A stretch of DNA of 64,000 nucleotides from Bacteroidetes bacterium HGW-Bacteroidetes-7 (GTDB lineage: Bacteria > Bacteroidota > Bacteroidia > Bacteroidales > UBA932). The notes beneath the pieces were generated by a model. The model made no database searches. It had not been told where the DNA came from and was given only the letters and a program-made list of their open reading frames with translations. This document shows, in pieces, positions 8,422-17,271 of the stretch. Position 1 is the first letter of the stretch. Each line of letters opens with the position of its first letter. The translations under genes were made by a program, and so were the position numbers. The stretch covers positions 1 through 64,000 of the forward strand of contig PHDA01000009.1 in the NCBI GenBank assembly GCA_002842465.1, in the 5' to 3' direction.

Positions 8422-8963
8422 CGTTCAAACAGTCTCCCCATTTTTGATACAACCTCCCATAATACAACTCCTATAGAGACAGAGACATTTAGCGAATGTT
8501 TTGTGCCAAACTGTGGAATTTCAATTGTTCCGTCGCAAATATCAACAACACTCTGGCTTACACCCTTTACCTCGTTTCCAAATATGAGAGCATACTTTTT
8601 CCCCGGTTCAGGAATAAACCTGTTTAACATGACAGAATTTTCTGTCTGTTCAACGGCCAGTGGAGTTATTCCCTTTGCTTTTAATGTCTTAACAAGGGTT
8701 AAGGTATCTTCATGATATTCCCACTCTACACTCTCCTCTGCTCCAAGAGCAGCCTTGCGTATTTCGGATGAAGGGGGTACAGCGCAAATACCGCAGAGGT
8801 AGATTTTTTCAATGGCAAAGGCATCGGCAGTTCTGAAAGCTGCTCCAATATTGTGTTGACTTCGAATATTGTCAAGTATCAGAACGACAGGTGTTTTGCC
8901 GATTGTTTTATATTGCTCGGGAGTAATTCTGCTCAGTTGGCTGTTTAACAATTTTTTATACAC
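8418..8963 (-). CDS. SpoU/TrmH-family RNA 2'-O-methyltransferase
   Basis: SPOUT-class RNA methyltransferase, 181 residues. The three SpoU motifs are visible: DNIRSQHNIGAAFRTADAF, LIFGNEVKGVS, and IPQFGTKHSLNVSVSIGV, which form the knotted SAM-binding site. It lacks an N-terminal RNA-binding domain, as in TrmL/TrmH-like single-domain members, so a tRNA is the probable target. The frame opens with GTG at 8961-8963; no ATG fits the motif spacing, so GTG is my chosen start. First gene of the moaA-moaC-mog operon, driven by the divergent promoter at 8983-8998. Why an RNA methylase leads a cofactor operon is not clear. Confidence 0.9.
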   Translation of the reverse strand: MYKKLLNSQLSRITPEQYKTIGKTPVVLILDNIRSQHNIGAAFRTADAFAIEKIYLCGICAVPPSSEIRKAALGAEESVEWEYHEDTLTLVKTLKAKGITPLAVEQTENSVMLNRFIPEPGKKYALIFGNEVKGVSQSVVDICDGTIEIPQFGTKHSLNVSVSIGVVLWEVVSKMGRLFER

Positions 8964-8982
8964 TAATCCCCTTAATTTTTAT

Positions 8983-8998
8983 TATATTTGCAAATATA
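8983..8998. promoter_or_regulatory. Palindromic bidirectional -7 box
   Basis: TATATTTGCAAATATA is a perfect 16-base palindrome made of two TAnnTTTG -7 boxes back to back. The plus-strand box (8983-8990) faces the CDGSH gene (ATG at 9032), the minus-strand box (8991-8998) faces the SpoU-moaA operon (GTG at 8963). Leaders of roughly 20-35 bases would result on both sides. No clear -33 elements are seen. Confidence 0.55.
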
Positions 8999-9031
8999 GG
9001 GAATAAACAATTCAACTAAAATTCAATAACA

Positions 9032-9208
9032 ATGGAAGCACAAGGCAAAGTCAAAATCAAACTGATAGAAAATGGCCCTGCTAAAATTGAGGGCCCTGTT
9101 ACAGTGATTCATCCCGACGGAAGAGAGGAGGATAAGAGTATGTGTTACATCTGCAGATGTACTCGCTCTCAGAACAAACCCTGGTGTGACGGTTCCCACG
9201 CAAAATAA
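9032..9208 (+). CDS. CDGSH-type [2Fe-2S] protein
   Basis: Small protein of 58 residues. It carries the complete CDGSH/mitoNEET signature CxCxxSxxxPxCDGSH: C41 and C43 (CRC), S46, P50, and C52-D-G-S-H56, so the three Cys and one His needed for the labile [2Fe-2S] cluster are present. There is no membrane anchor, so it should be cytoplasmic. Single-motif bacterial members are usually dimers. Role is unknown; family members take part in iron-sulfur or redox handling. It shares a divergent promoter with the Moco operon, whose MoaA needs two Fe-S clusters, which may or may not be meaningful. Confidence 0.92.
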   Translation: MEAQGKVKIKLIENGPAKIEGPVTVIHPDGREEDKSMCYICRCTRSQNKPWCDGSHAK

Positions 9209-9283
9209 TTTTTCCGAAATATCTGCTTTTCGGTTAAACTTTTTTCATTAAAGGTTGTCAAATAGAGATAAACGAGACCTTAA

Positions 9284-10384
9284 ATGAAAAAATCACAAAA
9301 GATTCTGCTTTACATAAGCATTCCTGTACTTTTAGCTGTTTCGCTGATAGTCTATAATTCCTTTATCCGCAAAAGCGACATAGAATTAAAAGGCCCTATG
9401 GGCTCAGCACCTGCATCTGCACAACAGGGAGGTCAGGGCGGAGGACGTTCTCTGCCTGTATCTGTGTATATTGCAGAGAAGATGGAGCGGGAAGATGGTT
9501 CTGTGAGAATTGGTAATCTTGTCGCAAAAGAGAGAGTAGAGATTGTAAGCGAACTCTCCGGAAGGGTAATTCAGATAAATTTCAAGGAGGGTCAACATGT
9601 TAAAAAGGGAGATATCCTTGTTAAACTCAATGACGACGAGCTTCAGGTACAACTCACCAAGGCAGAGTATCAACATACCCTGTTGGAGCAACGTTTGGAG
9701 AGACAAAGAATTCTTCTTGAAAAAGATGCAGTGAGCCGTGAAGATTATGACAAAGTTCTCACAGAGTACAATGTTTTAAAGCAAGATATTGAGCAGCTAA
9801 AAATCAGAATTGAGAAGATGCATGTAAGAGCTCCTTTCAATGGTGTTTTAGGTTTCCGTGATATAAGCCTTGGTGCTTTTTTGCAGCCAAATTCAAAGAT
9901 TTCGACCCTTGTGGATATTGCAACTCTTATTGTTGAGGTGGCAATCCCTGAAAAATATATTTCAGATAGGCTTTCCGGGAGTAATATAATATTCAATGTT
10001 GAGGGCATGAGCAGAGACTTCTCTGCCTTGGTTTATGCAATAGATCCTCAGATTGATATCAAGACCAGAACAATTATGATAAGGGCTAGGTACGACAACA
10101 AAACCGGAATGTTACGTCCGGGAATGTCTGCCAGGGTCTCACTTAATACAGGAGCAGGAGAGAAAAATCTTTATGTACCAAACCAGGCTGTTGTTCCGGA
10201 TGTAAGAGGTCGTTCTGTTTGGGTGATGAAAAACGGCAAAGCAACGCTTATGCCGGTTCAAACCGGTACAAGAACTGTTGATATGCTGGAAATACTTTCG
10301 GGAATTGAACTAGGAGATACAATCATAACTACTGGGCTTATGCAGTTAAGAGAGGGACTTTCTGTTCTTCCTGTAAATATTTAA
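9284..10384 (+). CDS. RND efflux periplasmic adaptor (membrane fusion protein)
   Basis: HlyD/AcrA-type adaptor, 366 residues. One N-terminal hydrophobic segment (about residues 8-25) anchors it to the inner membrane; there is no lipobox Cys. The lipoyl half-motifs (VSELSGRVIQINFKEGQHVK; VRAPFNGVLG) flank a short helical hairpin at about residues 125-180, then follow the beta-barrel and membrane-proximal domains (PGMSARVSL; VWVMKNGKATLMPV). First gene of a three-gene efflux operon with 10 bases to the pump gene. It bridges the pump and the TolC channel. Substrate is not evident. Confidence 0.93.
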   Translation: MKKSQKILLYISIPVLLAVSLIVYNSFIRKSDIELKGPMGSAPASAQQGGQGGGRSLPVSVYIAEKMEREDGSVRIGNLVAKERVEIVSELSGRVIQINFKEGQHVKKGDILVKLNDDELQVQLTKAEYQHTLLEQRLERQRILLEKDAVSREDYDKVLTEYNVLKQDIEQLKIRIEKMHVRAPFNGVLGFRDISLGAFLQPNSKISTLVDIATLIVEVAIPEKYISDRLSGSNIIFNVEGMSRDFSALVYAIDPQIDIKTRTIMIRARYDNKTGMLRPGMSARVSLNTGAGEKNLYVPNQAVVPDVRGRSVWVMKNGKATLMPVQTGTRTVDMLEILSGIELGDTIITTGLMQLREGLSVLPVNI

Positions 10385-10394
10385 ACAACAAAAG

Positions 10395-13300
10395 ATGAGT
10401 TTATCAACAACTACAATAAACAGACCGGTTCTGGCAACGGTAATGAGTCTGCTTATAGTGATTTTCGGAGCTATAGGCTATTCATCACTTGGTGTAAGAG
10501 ACTATCCCAGCGTTGACAATCCTGTAATTTCTGTAAGGTGTTCCTTTTCCGGAGCAAATGCCGATGTTATTGAGACACAGATAACTGAACCTCTTGAAGC
10601 AGCAGTTAACGGAATACCGGGAATTCGTGCAATATCAAGTACAAGCCGTGACGGCTCGAGCTCAATAAACATTGAGTTTAATCTTGAGGTTGATCTTGAA
10701 ACAGCAGCCAACGACGTGAGAGATAAAGTATCCGGCGCCATGAGAAGACTTCCTCAGGATGTGGACCCTCCTGTAGTGGAAAAATCTGATGCAGATTCAG
10801 AGCCGATATATACCATTACTCTTCAGAGTAAGACCAGAGATATTATTGACCTTAGTGAATTTGCCGAGGTTAACTTTAAAGAGAGACTTCAGACAATTAG
10901 CGGAGTCAGTAATGTAGGAGTCTGGGGTTCTAAGAGATACTCTGTCAGAATGAGAATGGACCCAATACTGCTTGCGGCATACAGAATTACTCCGCTTGAT
11001 GTCAGGCAGGCTGTTACAAGAGAGAATGTAGAACTTCCATCCGGAACCATTGAAGGTTCAACCATGGAACTTACCGTAAGAACTCTTGGAAGGTTACGTT
11101 CGATTGAAGATTTCAATGATTTGATTATCCAAAGAAGTGGCGAGAGAGTAGTAAGGTTTTCGGATATTGGAGTAGCTGAAGTTGAGGCAGAAAATACTCG
11201 CTCGATTTTAAAGCGTGATGGAATTCCGATGGTTGCCTTAGTGCTGATTCCTCAGCCGGGAGCAAACTATATCAACATTGTTGATGATGCGGTTAAAGCT
11301 GTCGAAGAGCTAAAGAAGAGCCTTCCGGATGATATTGAAGTGGGTGTTGGTTTTGATAACACCATCTTCATCAGGGATTCAATAAGTGAGGTAAAATTCA
11401 CAATCTTCCAGGCATTTCTGCTGGTTGTTCTTATTATTTTTCTCTTTTTAAGAAACTGGAGAACAACTCTAATTCCAATAATAGCAATTCCAATTTCACT
11501 TATCGGGGCATTTTTTGTGATGTATCTGGCAGGATTCTCCATTAATATCCTGACACTTCTTGCCCTTGTTCTTGCCATAGGACTGGTAGTAGATGATGCC
11601 ATTGTTGTAATGGAAAATATTTACACAAAAATTGAAAAAGGTGTTAACCCAAAAGAGGCTGCAATACAGGGGTCAAAAGAGATATTTTTTGCTGTAATTG
11701 CTACAACAGTAACACTTGTGGCAGTATTCTTCCCGATTGTATTCCTTCAGGGAGTTACAGGAAGGCTGTTCAGGGAGTTCTCAATAGTAATTGCGGGCGC
11801 AGTAATGATTTCAAGTTTTGTAGCTCTTACCTTCACCCCTATGATTTCAAGCAAATTGCTTAAACAGGGGGCAAGTGAGGGGAGGTTCTATAAATTTACA
11901 GAACCTTTCTTTAAATGGCTTAATGGTCTTTACGCAAGATCTCTGGCTGCTTTTATGCGCAAAAGATGGCTTGCAATAGTGTTTCTGGTAGCCTCCCTTG
12001 GATTCATTTTATATATGTGGACATCTATCCCATCAGAGATGGCACCTCTTGAAGACCGCTCTATGATCAGTATATCCAGTACAGCGCAGGAGGGAGCAAC
12101 TTTCGACTACATGTTAAAGTACACAGACCAAATGTACGAACTGCTTGATAAAGAGGTTTTGGAAAAGGACAGAATTATGCAGATGGTGGGAATGGGTGGC
12201 AGAAACAGAGCTAATTTCCAGGTCTCTCTGGTAAGTCCTTTGAATAGAGAGAGAACTCAGCAGGAAATTGCAGATGAGCTATCCCCTAAGGTGGCCAGAC
12301 TTACCGGAGCAAGAAGTTTTGTAAATCAACAACAGACATTTGGAGGAAGAAGAGGAGGGATGCCTGTACAATATGTAATACAAGCGAAAAATCTGGATTC
12401 TCTAAAGGTGGTAATTCCAATTTTTATGTCTGAGGTAGCCCAAAGTGAGGTTTTTGCAAATTCAGATGTTAACCTTAGGTTTACTAAGCCGGAATTAAGC
12501 ATAAACATAGACAGGGATAAAGCATCCATGATGGGTGTTTCAATACAGAACATAGCTCAAACTTTACAACTCTCTATGAGTGAACAAAGGATAGGCTACT
12601 TTATTAGAAATGGAAAGCAATACCAGATAATCAGCCAGATTGACCAAAGCATGAGAAACAAACCTGTTGACCTTGCAAATATTTATGTAAGAAACGATAT
12701 GGGAGAACTAATCCAACTGGACAACCTTATTAAAATGGAGGAGAGCAGTACGCCACCTCAATTGTTCCGGTACAACAGATTTGTTTCAGCAACAGTATCA
12801 GCGTCACTTTCAAAAGGGTACACTTTAGGACAAGGAATAGCAGAGATGGACAATATTGCAGACAGAGTTCTGAACCCGGATAATTTTTCAACAGCTCTTT
12901 CGGGCCAGTCAAAAGATTTTGTTGAAAGTACATCAAGTCTTCTTTTTGCATTTATTCTGGCACTAATTCTTATTTATCTTGTTCTTGCTGCACAGTTTGA
13001 GAGTTTCCGAGACCCTCTGATCATAATGCTAACTGTACCATTAGCTCTTATTGGAGCGCTCATAACGCTTCACCTTAACGCACAAACCCTTAATATTTTC
13101 AGCCAGATTGGTCTGATTATGCTTATAGGTCTGGTATCTAAAAACGGTATTCTGATGGTCGAATTTGCCAACCAGAGAAAGTTGGCAGGGTTGAAAAAAA
13201 TGGATGCAATTATGGATTCGGCAGCATCAAGGTTCAGACCAATTTTAATGACCAGTCTTTCGACCATACTTGGTGTGGCACCTATGGCCTTTGCAACAGG

Positions 13301-13442
13301 AGCAGGAGCAGAAAGCCGGATATCTATGGGTCTAACAGTAGCTGGCGGACTTATCTTCTCTACTCTCTTTACTTTGTACATAATACCGGCTATGTACTCT
13401 TATATTTCATCATCAAAAGCAAATTTCATAGAGAAAGTATGA
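10395..13442 (+). CDS. RND efflux pump, inner-membrane transporter (AcrB/MexB-like)
   Basis: Proton-driven drug-type exporter of 1015 residues in the HAE1-like group, with 12 expected membrane segments and two large periplasmic loops. Seen directly: the N-terminal INRPVLATVMSLLIVIFGAI segment, the TM4 proton-relay region IGLVVDDAIVVMENIY with the paired Asp, and in the C-terminal half GLVSKNGILMVEFANQ. The length is normal and the frame intact. Its stop overlaps the TolC start (ATGA). The usual substrates are hydrophobic toxins, bile salts or drugs; the exact range cannot be read from sequence. Confidence 0.95.
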   Translation: MSLSTTTINRPVLATVMSLLIVIFGAIGYSSLGVRDYPSVDNPVISVRCSFSGANADVIETQITEPLEAAVNGIPGIRAISSTSRDGSSSINIEFNLEVDLETAANDVRDKVSGAMRRLPQDVDPPVVEKSDADSEPIYTITLQSKTRDIIDLSEFAEVNFKERLQTISGVSNVGVWGSKRYSVRMRMDPILLAAYRITPLDVRQAVTRENVELPSGTIEGSTMELTVRTLGRLRSIEDFNDLIIQRSGERVVRFSDIGVAEVEAENTRSILKRDGIPMVALVLIPQPGANYINIVDDAVKAVEELKKSLPDDIEVGVGFDNTIFIRDSISEVKFTIFQAFLLVVLIIFLFLRNWRTTLIPIIAIPISLIGAFFVMYLAGFSINILTLLALVLAIGLVVDDAIVVMENIYTKIEKGVNPKEAAIQGSKEIFFAVIATTVTLVAVFFPIVFLQGVTGRLFREFSIVIAGAVMISSFVALTFTPMISSKLLKQGASEGRFYKFTEPFFKWLNGLYARSLAAFMRKRWLAIVFLVASLGFILYMWTSIPSEMAPLEDRSMISISSTAQEGATFDYMLKYTDQMYELLDKEVLEKDRIMQMVGMGGRNRANFQVSLVSPLNRERTQQEIADELSPKVARLTGARSFVNQQQTFGGRRGGMPVQYVIQAKNLDSLKVVIPIFMSEVAQSEVFANSDVNLRFTKPELSINIDRDKASMMGVSIQNIAQTLQLSMSEQRIGYFIRNGKQYQIISQIDQSMRNKPVDLANIYVRNDMGELIQLDNLIKMEESSTPPQLFRYNRFVSATVSASLSKGYTLGQGIAEMDNIADRVLNPDNFSTALSGQSKDFVESTSSLLFAFILALILIYLVLAAQFESFRDPLIIMLTVPLALIGALITLHLNAQTLNIFSQIGLIMLIGLVSKNGILMVEFANQRKLAGLKKMDAIMDSAASRFRPILMTSLSTILGVAPMAFATGAGAESRISMGLTVAGGLIFSTLFTLYIIPAMYSYISSSKANFIEKV

Positions 13443-14770
13443 AGCGAAAAATAATTATATCAAGTGCATTTATTGTTCTGTCATTTTTAACCACCAAGGC
13501 TCAGAACGGGTTAAATATAAATCCTGTAAGGGAATATAAAGCCATTACCCTGGAAGAGTGTATCGAGAGGGCGGTTGAGGCTAACTACTCTGTTGTGATT
13601 TCAGGAAATAACCTTGAAATAACAAGAAACAATGTTACTCTGGCTCCCTTCTTACCTACCGTAGCATTAAGCTCAAGACAGAGCTCATCAACTTCAGATC
13701 AAAGAAATTTTAGTTCAGAAGGAGTTCGTGAAAACAGCGTGGTTAAGAACGCATCTATAATTAACAGTGCATCTCTCAGTTGGCGTCTGTTTGATGGGTT
13801 TGCAATGTTTGCAACTAGAGAAAAACAACAGGAATTACTTTCTCAGGGTGAACACAATTTCCGTTCTGTTATTGAAAACCTCGTGATGAGAATATCTGCA
13901 CAATACTATCAGATAATCAGTATGCAAAACCAGGTTAACCTTTTAACTGAATTGGTGGCAATTTCACAGGTGAGGTACACTCAGGCACTTACAAGATACA
14001 ACATCGGTAGTGATTCCGGGCTGGAATACAAACAAGCAAAGATTTACCTAAATAGTGACTCCTCGAGATTAATGCTTCAAAAAGAGAATCTTAGAAACGC
14101 ATACATTGAGCTCTATTCGATGATGAATGTGTCCTTGGAATCGGAATATAGTATAAACGACACAATTATTCCGTTACCTCAGCTTGATATAGCAAACCTC
14201 CTCGAGTCTGCAGATAATAACAACACTACACTAAATTCGCTCAGAGCAGGAGAAAAGATTGCAGCTCTTGATACCAAACTAGCAAAGGCAGCCAGGTTAC
14301 CTTTAGTCGATTTTTCTGCAGGTTACAACTACAATTTTAATCGCAATCAGTATTTTCCCTCAAAATTTAATGAGAGTAACGGAATGAACTGGGGCTTTTC
14401 GTTGTCAGTTCCTCTGTTTAACGGGAATGAAATTAACAGAAGGGTAAAAAATGCAAGAATCTCTCAAGAGAATGCAAAACTAACCATGGAAAAAGAGATG
14501 CAAGATGTTGAAAGTGAGATTAGGCAGCTTTACAATCTTTATAACAATAATATTAGATTAATTGCGTTTGAAGAGGAGAGTAGAGAATTGGCATATCTGA
14601 ATCTTGAAGCTGCAATGGAGAAGTACCGTTTGGGTTCACTTTCCGGGATTGAATTTAGAGATTATCAACTCTCCTACCTTGATGCTTCTAATCGAAAAAT
14701 GAACACCTTGTATCAGGCTAAAGTCTCTGAAATTACTCTTTTATTGATAGCCGGAAATCTTTTTCAGTAA
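13439..14770 (+). CDS. TolC-family outer-membrane efflux channel
   Basis: Outer-membrane exit duct of the tripartite pump, 443 residues. A signal peptide ends near residue 21 (TTKAQ). Two TolC-like halves are visible, beginning with ITLEECIERAVEANYSVVIS and, in the second half, with a similar ARLPLVDFSAGYNYNFNRNQ strand region, followed by coiled-coil helices rich in Glu and Gln. It overlaps the pump gene by 4 bases, which implies translational coupling. A weak hairpin with a T-rich tail follows the stop codon. Confidence 0.93.
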   Translation: MKRKIIISSAFIVLSFLTTKAQNGLNINPVREYKAITLEECIERAVEANYSVVISGNNLEITRNNVTLAPFLPTVALSSRQSSSTSDQRNFSSEGVRENSVVKNASIINSASLSWRLFDGFAMFATREKQQELLSQGEHNFRSVIENLVMRISAQYYQIISMQNQVNLLTELVAISQVRYTQALTRYNIGSDSGLEYKQAKIYLNSDSSRLMLQKENLRNAYIELYSMMNVSLESEYSINDTIIPLPQLDIANLLESADNNNTTLNSLRAGEKIAALDTKLAKAARLPLVDFSAGYNYNFNRNQYFPSKFNESNGMNWGFSLSVPLFNGNEINRRVKNARISQENAKLTMEKEMQDVESEIRQLYNLYNNNIRLIAFEEESRELAYLNLEAAMEKYRLGSLSGIEFRDYQLSYLDASNRKMNTLYQAKVSEITLLLIAGNLFQ

Positions 14771-14783
14771 TCAATAGTTTCCC

Positions 14784-14810
14784 TTGAACATTAGTTCAAT
14801 TTCTTTGTTT
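14784..14810 (+). terminator. Weak terminator after the efflux operon
   Basis: TTGAAC (14784-14789) pairs with GTTCAA (14794-14799) around a 4-base loop, followed by TTTCTTTGTTT. The stem is only 6 bp and AT-rich, so read-through into the TonB receptor gene is likely. Confidence 0.4.
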
Positions 14811-14844
14811 GTAATACATTAACCATTATTGATATTGTATTGCA

Positions 14845-17271
14845 ATGAGAACGTCATTATATTTACCTGAATTTAAAGCACTTGCCAAATACCTGCTATT
14901 TGCAGCCGTTATTTTTTCTTATTCATATGCCTTTGCCGAAGAGCAACAAAGGAGCTATATCCTGAATGGTGTAGTTGTTGACAAAAACACCAGAGAGCCG
15001 GTTCCTTTTGCTGTTATATCAATCTGGAAAGGTAACAGGTTTACCACAGCGGATTCACTTGGAAGATTTTCTCTGGAAAACATACCTGCTGGGGTATATC
15101 GAATACAGGTAGATATTTTAGGATACACACAATACATTTCGGAAGAGATGATGGTCTCTGTTTCTGCAAACTTTTTCAGAGCTGAGATTGAAGAGGAGAG
15201 CAGATTATTAAGTGCTGCAACTGTCCGTCCCAAGGCAAATCCCTTCAGAAGACTGCCGGAAAGTCCACTTTCGCAAAGAAGTATTGGAGTGGGGGAGATT
15301 GAGAGAAACCCGGGATCTAACCGTGATATCTCCAGAGTGGTAGCATCTTTACCGGGTGTTGGAACAGTAAATGCCGGAGGGTACAGAAACGATGTGCTTG
15401 TGAGAGGAGGAGGTCCTTCAGAAAATAAATTTTTCTTTGACGGGATTGAGATACCTACGGTTAATCACTTTAGTACACAAGGTTCAAGCGGAGGCCCTGT
15501 GGGTATAATTGATGCAGACTTTATACGTGAGGTAAATTTCTATTCAGGCTCTTTCCCGGTTGCCAGAGGAGGTGCATTAAGTTCTGTTCTTGACTTCAGG
15601 TTAAAAGATGGTGATCCGACGCAAAACAGGTACAAATTTACAGTTGGAGCATCGGAAGCAGGCTTTAGTACAAATGGGCACCTCTCTGACAGAACAAATT
15701 TCCTCTTTTCAGTGAGAAGGTCCTATCTTGAGTTTCTTTTTAAGGCAATCGGACTCCCGTTTCTCCCATCATTTACCGATGCGCAATTCAAGGTAGAGAC
15801 ACGTTTTGACAACAAACATGAGTTAACATTTCTTGGAATTGCCGGGATTGACAATATGTCTTTAAACGATGATTCCGGGGGAAAAGAGAACAACGAATAC
15901 ATTCTTGCTTACCTACCGGTAATTCAACAGGAGGTGTTTACACTGGGAGCCGTTTACAGATATTTTTATGGAAAAAATTCACTCAATCTTTTTCTAAGCC
16001 ACAGCTATCTTAACAACAGAAATACAAAATATAGAGGAAATGACGAATCATCTCCGGATAATCTTTCACTTCTATACAAATCAGTTGAGAATGAAACCAA
16101 ATTCAGACTGGAAAGCATTTCAAGGGCATCAGACTTCACTTTTACAGCAGGTTTTGGTGCAGAGTTGCCTATCTATTCAAACGATACTTATCAGAAGCTA
16201 TTTCTTGAGCAACCTGTTACTGTTGAATATGAAAGTTCTCTGAGTTTTCTTAAATACGCGCTCTTTGGTAATGCAAATTATACATCTCCAAATAGAAGGT
16301 TTTCTGCAAATCTGGGTCTTAGGATCGATGCAAATACCTTCTCTTCAGAGATGTCCAATCCATTCAATCAATTCTCTCCACGAGCATCACTCTCTTATGA
16401 GGTAATGAACAACCTCTATCTTAACGCCTCTGTGGGTAGGTATTATCAGCTGCCTCCTCTTACCGCCCTTGGATACAGAGACAGATCCGGAAATCTTGTA
16501 AATAAAGAGATGAAGTATCTGGGTTCAGATCAGGTGGCTGTTGGAGTAGATTACAGGAGCAGCGAGGGTGTTCAGTTTGCAGTTGAGTTCTTTCACAAGT
16601 GGAACTTCAATGGAATGTACTCTGTGAACGATTCGATTCCTGTAGAGGGAAAGGGAACCAATTACGGTGTTGTAGGAAATGAGCAGATTGAATCTTTACT
16701 AAAAGGTCGTGCATACGGTGCCGAAGTTTCATTCAGATGGATTTATGAAGATAAGTTCAATCTGTTAAGCTCAATTACACTTTTCAGAAGTCAGTTCTCG
16801 GATCCTCAGCGAACATGGACTCCTCAGCCATGGGACAACAGACGTTTGATGACAGTTGCCGGCAGTTACAAACTACCTTCAAACTTTATTATTGGTGCCA
16901 AATTCCGTTACTCAGGTGGTTCTCCTTATACTCCTCTCGATATTGAAAAATCCTCTTTGGTTGCCGCATGGGACGCATCGGGCAGGGCCTATAGAGATTT
17001 CTCAAGGTACAATTCTGAATACCTCAATGTTTTCACACAACTCGACCTTAGAGTTGATAAAGAGTTTTATTTCAATAAATTTGCATTGAAGCTTTATCTG
17101 GATATTCAGAATGCACTCAACAAGAAATATAAAGATGCCGATGTGCTGGTAAGTACAGGAAGAATTGTCAATCCCGAAGCTCCATACGCTGAACAACGAT
17201 ATGAGATGAAACGAATTGAGCTTGAGCAGGGCATCATTTTGCCAACTCTTGGTATAACCATTGAGTTTTAG
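14845..17271 (+). CDS. TonB-dependent outer-membrane receptor with carboxypeptidase-like N-domain
   Basis: Outer-membrane active-transport receptor, 808 residues. After a signal peptide (to about residue 31, SYAFAEE) comes a CarboxypepD_reg-like beta-sandwich (YILNGVVVDKNTREPVPFAV), then a plug domain (SRVVASLPGVGTVNAGGYRN, with VLVRGGGPSENKFFFDGIEI), then a 22-strand barrel ending in Phe, as outer-membrane beta-barrels require. No SusD partner is adjacent, so this is not a polysaccharide locus; it could import a siderophore, a peptide or a vitamin. Its TAG stop (17269-17271) overlaps the TAA stop of the convergent serine hydrolase gene. Confidence 0.92.
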   Translation: MRTSLYLPEFKALAKYLLFAAVIFSYSYAFAEEQQRSYILNGVVVDKNTREPVPFAVISIWKGNRFTTADSLGRFSLENIPAGVYRIQVDILGYTQYISEEMMVSVSANFFRAEIEEESRLLSAATVRPKANPFRRLPESPLSQRSIGVGEIERNPGSNRDISRVVASLPGVGTVNAGGYRNDVLVRGGGPSENKFFFDGIEIPTVNHFSTQGSSGGPVGIIDADFIREVNFYSGSFPVARGGALSSVLDFRLKDGDPTQNRYKFTVGASEAGFSTNGHLSDRTNFLFSVRRSYLEFLFKAIGLPFLPSFTDAQFKVETRFDNKHELTFLGIAGIDNMSLNDDSGGKENNEYILAYLPVIQQEVFTLGAVYRYFYGKNSLNLFLSHSYLNNRNTKYRGNDESSPDNLSLLYKSVENETKFRLESISRASDFTFTAGFGAELPIYSNDTYQKLFLEQPVTVEYESSLSFLKYALFGNANYTSPNRRFSANLGLRIDANTFSSEMSNPFNQFSPRASLSYEVMNNLYLNASVGRYYQLPPLTALGYRDRSGNLVNKEMKYLGSDQVAVGVDYRSSEGVQFAVEFFHKWNFNGMYSVNDSIPVEGKGTNYGVVGNEQIESLLKGRAYGAEVSFRWIYEDKFNLLSSITLFRSQFSDPQRTWTPQPWDNRRLMTVAGSYKLPSNFIIGAKFRYSGGSPYTPLDIEKSSLVAAWDASGRAYRDFSRYNSEYLNVFTQLDLRVDKEFYFNKFALKLYLDIQNALNKKYKDADVLVSTGRIVNPEAPYAEQRYEMKRIELEQGIILPTLGITIEF

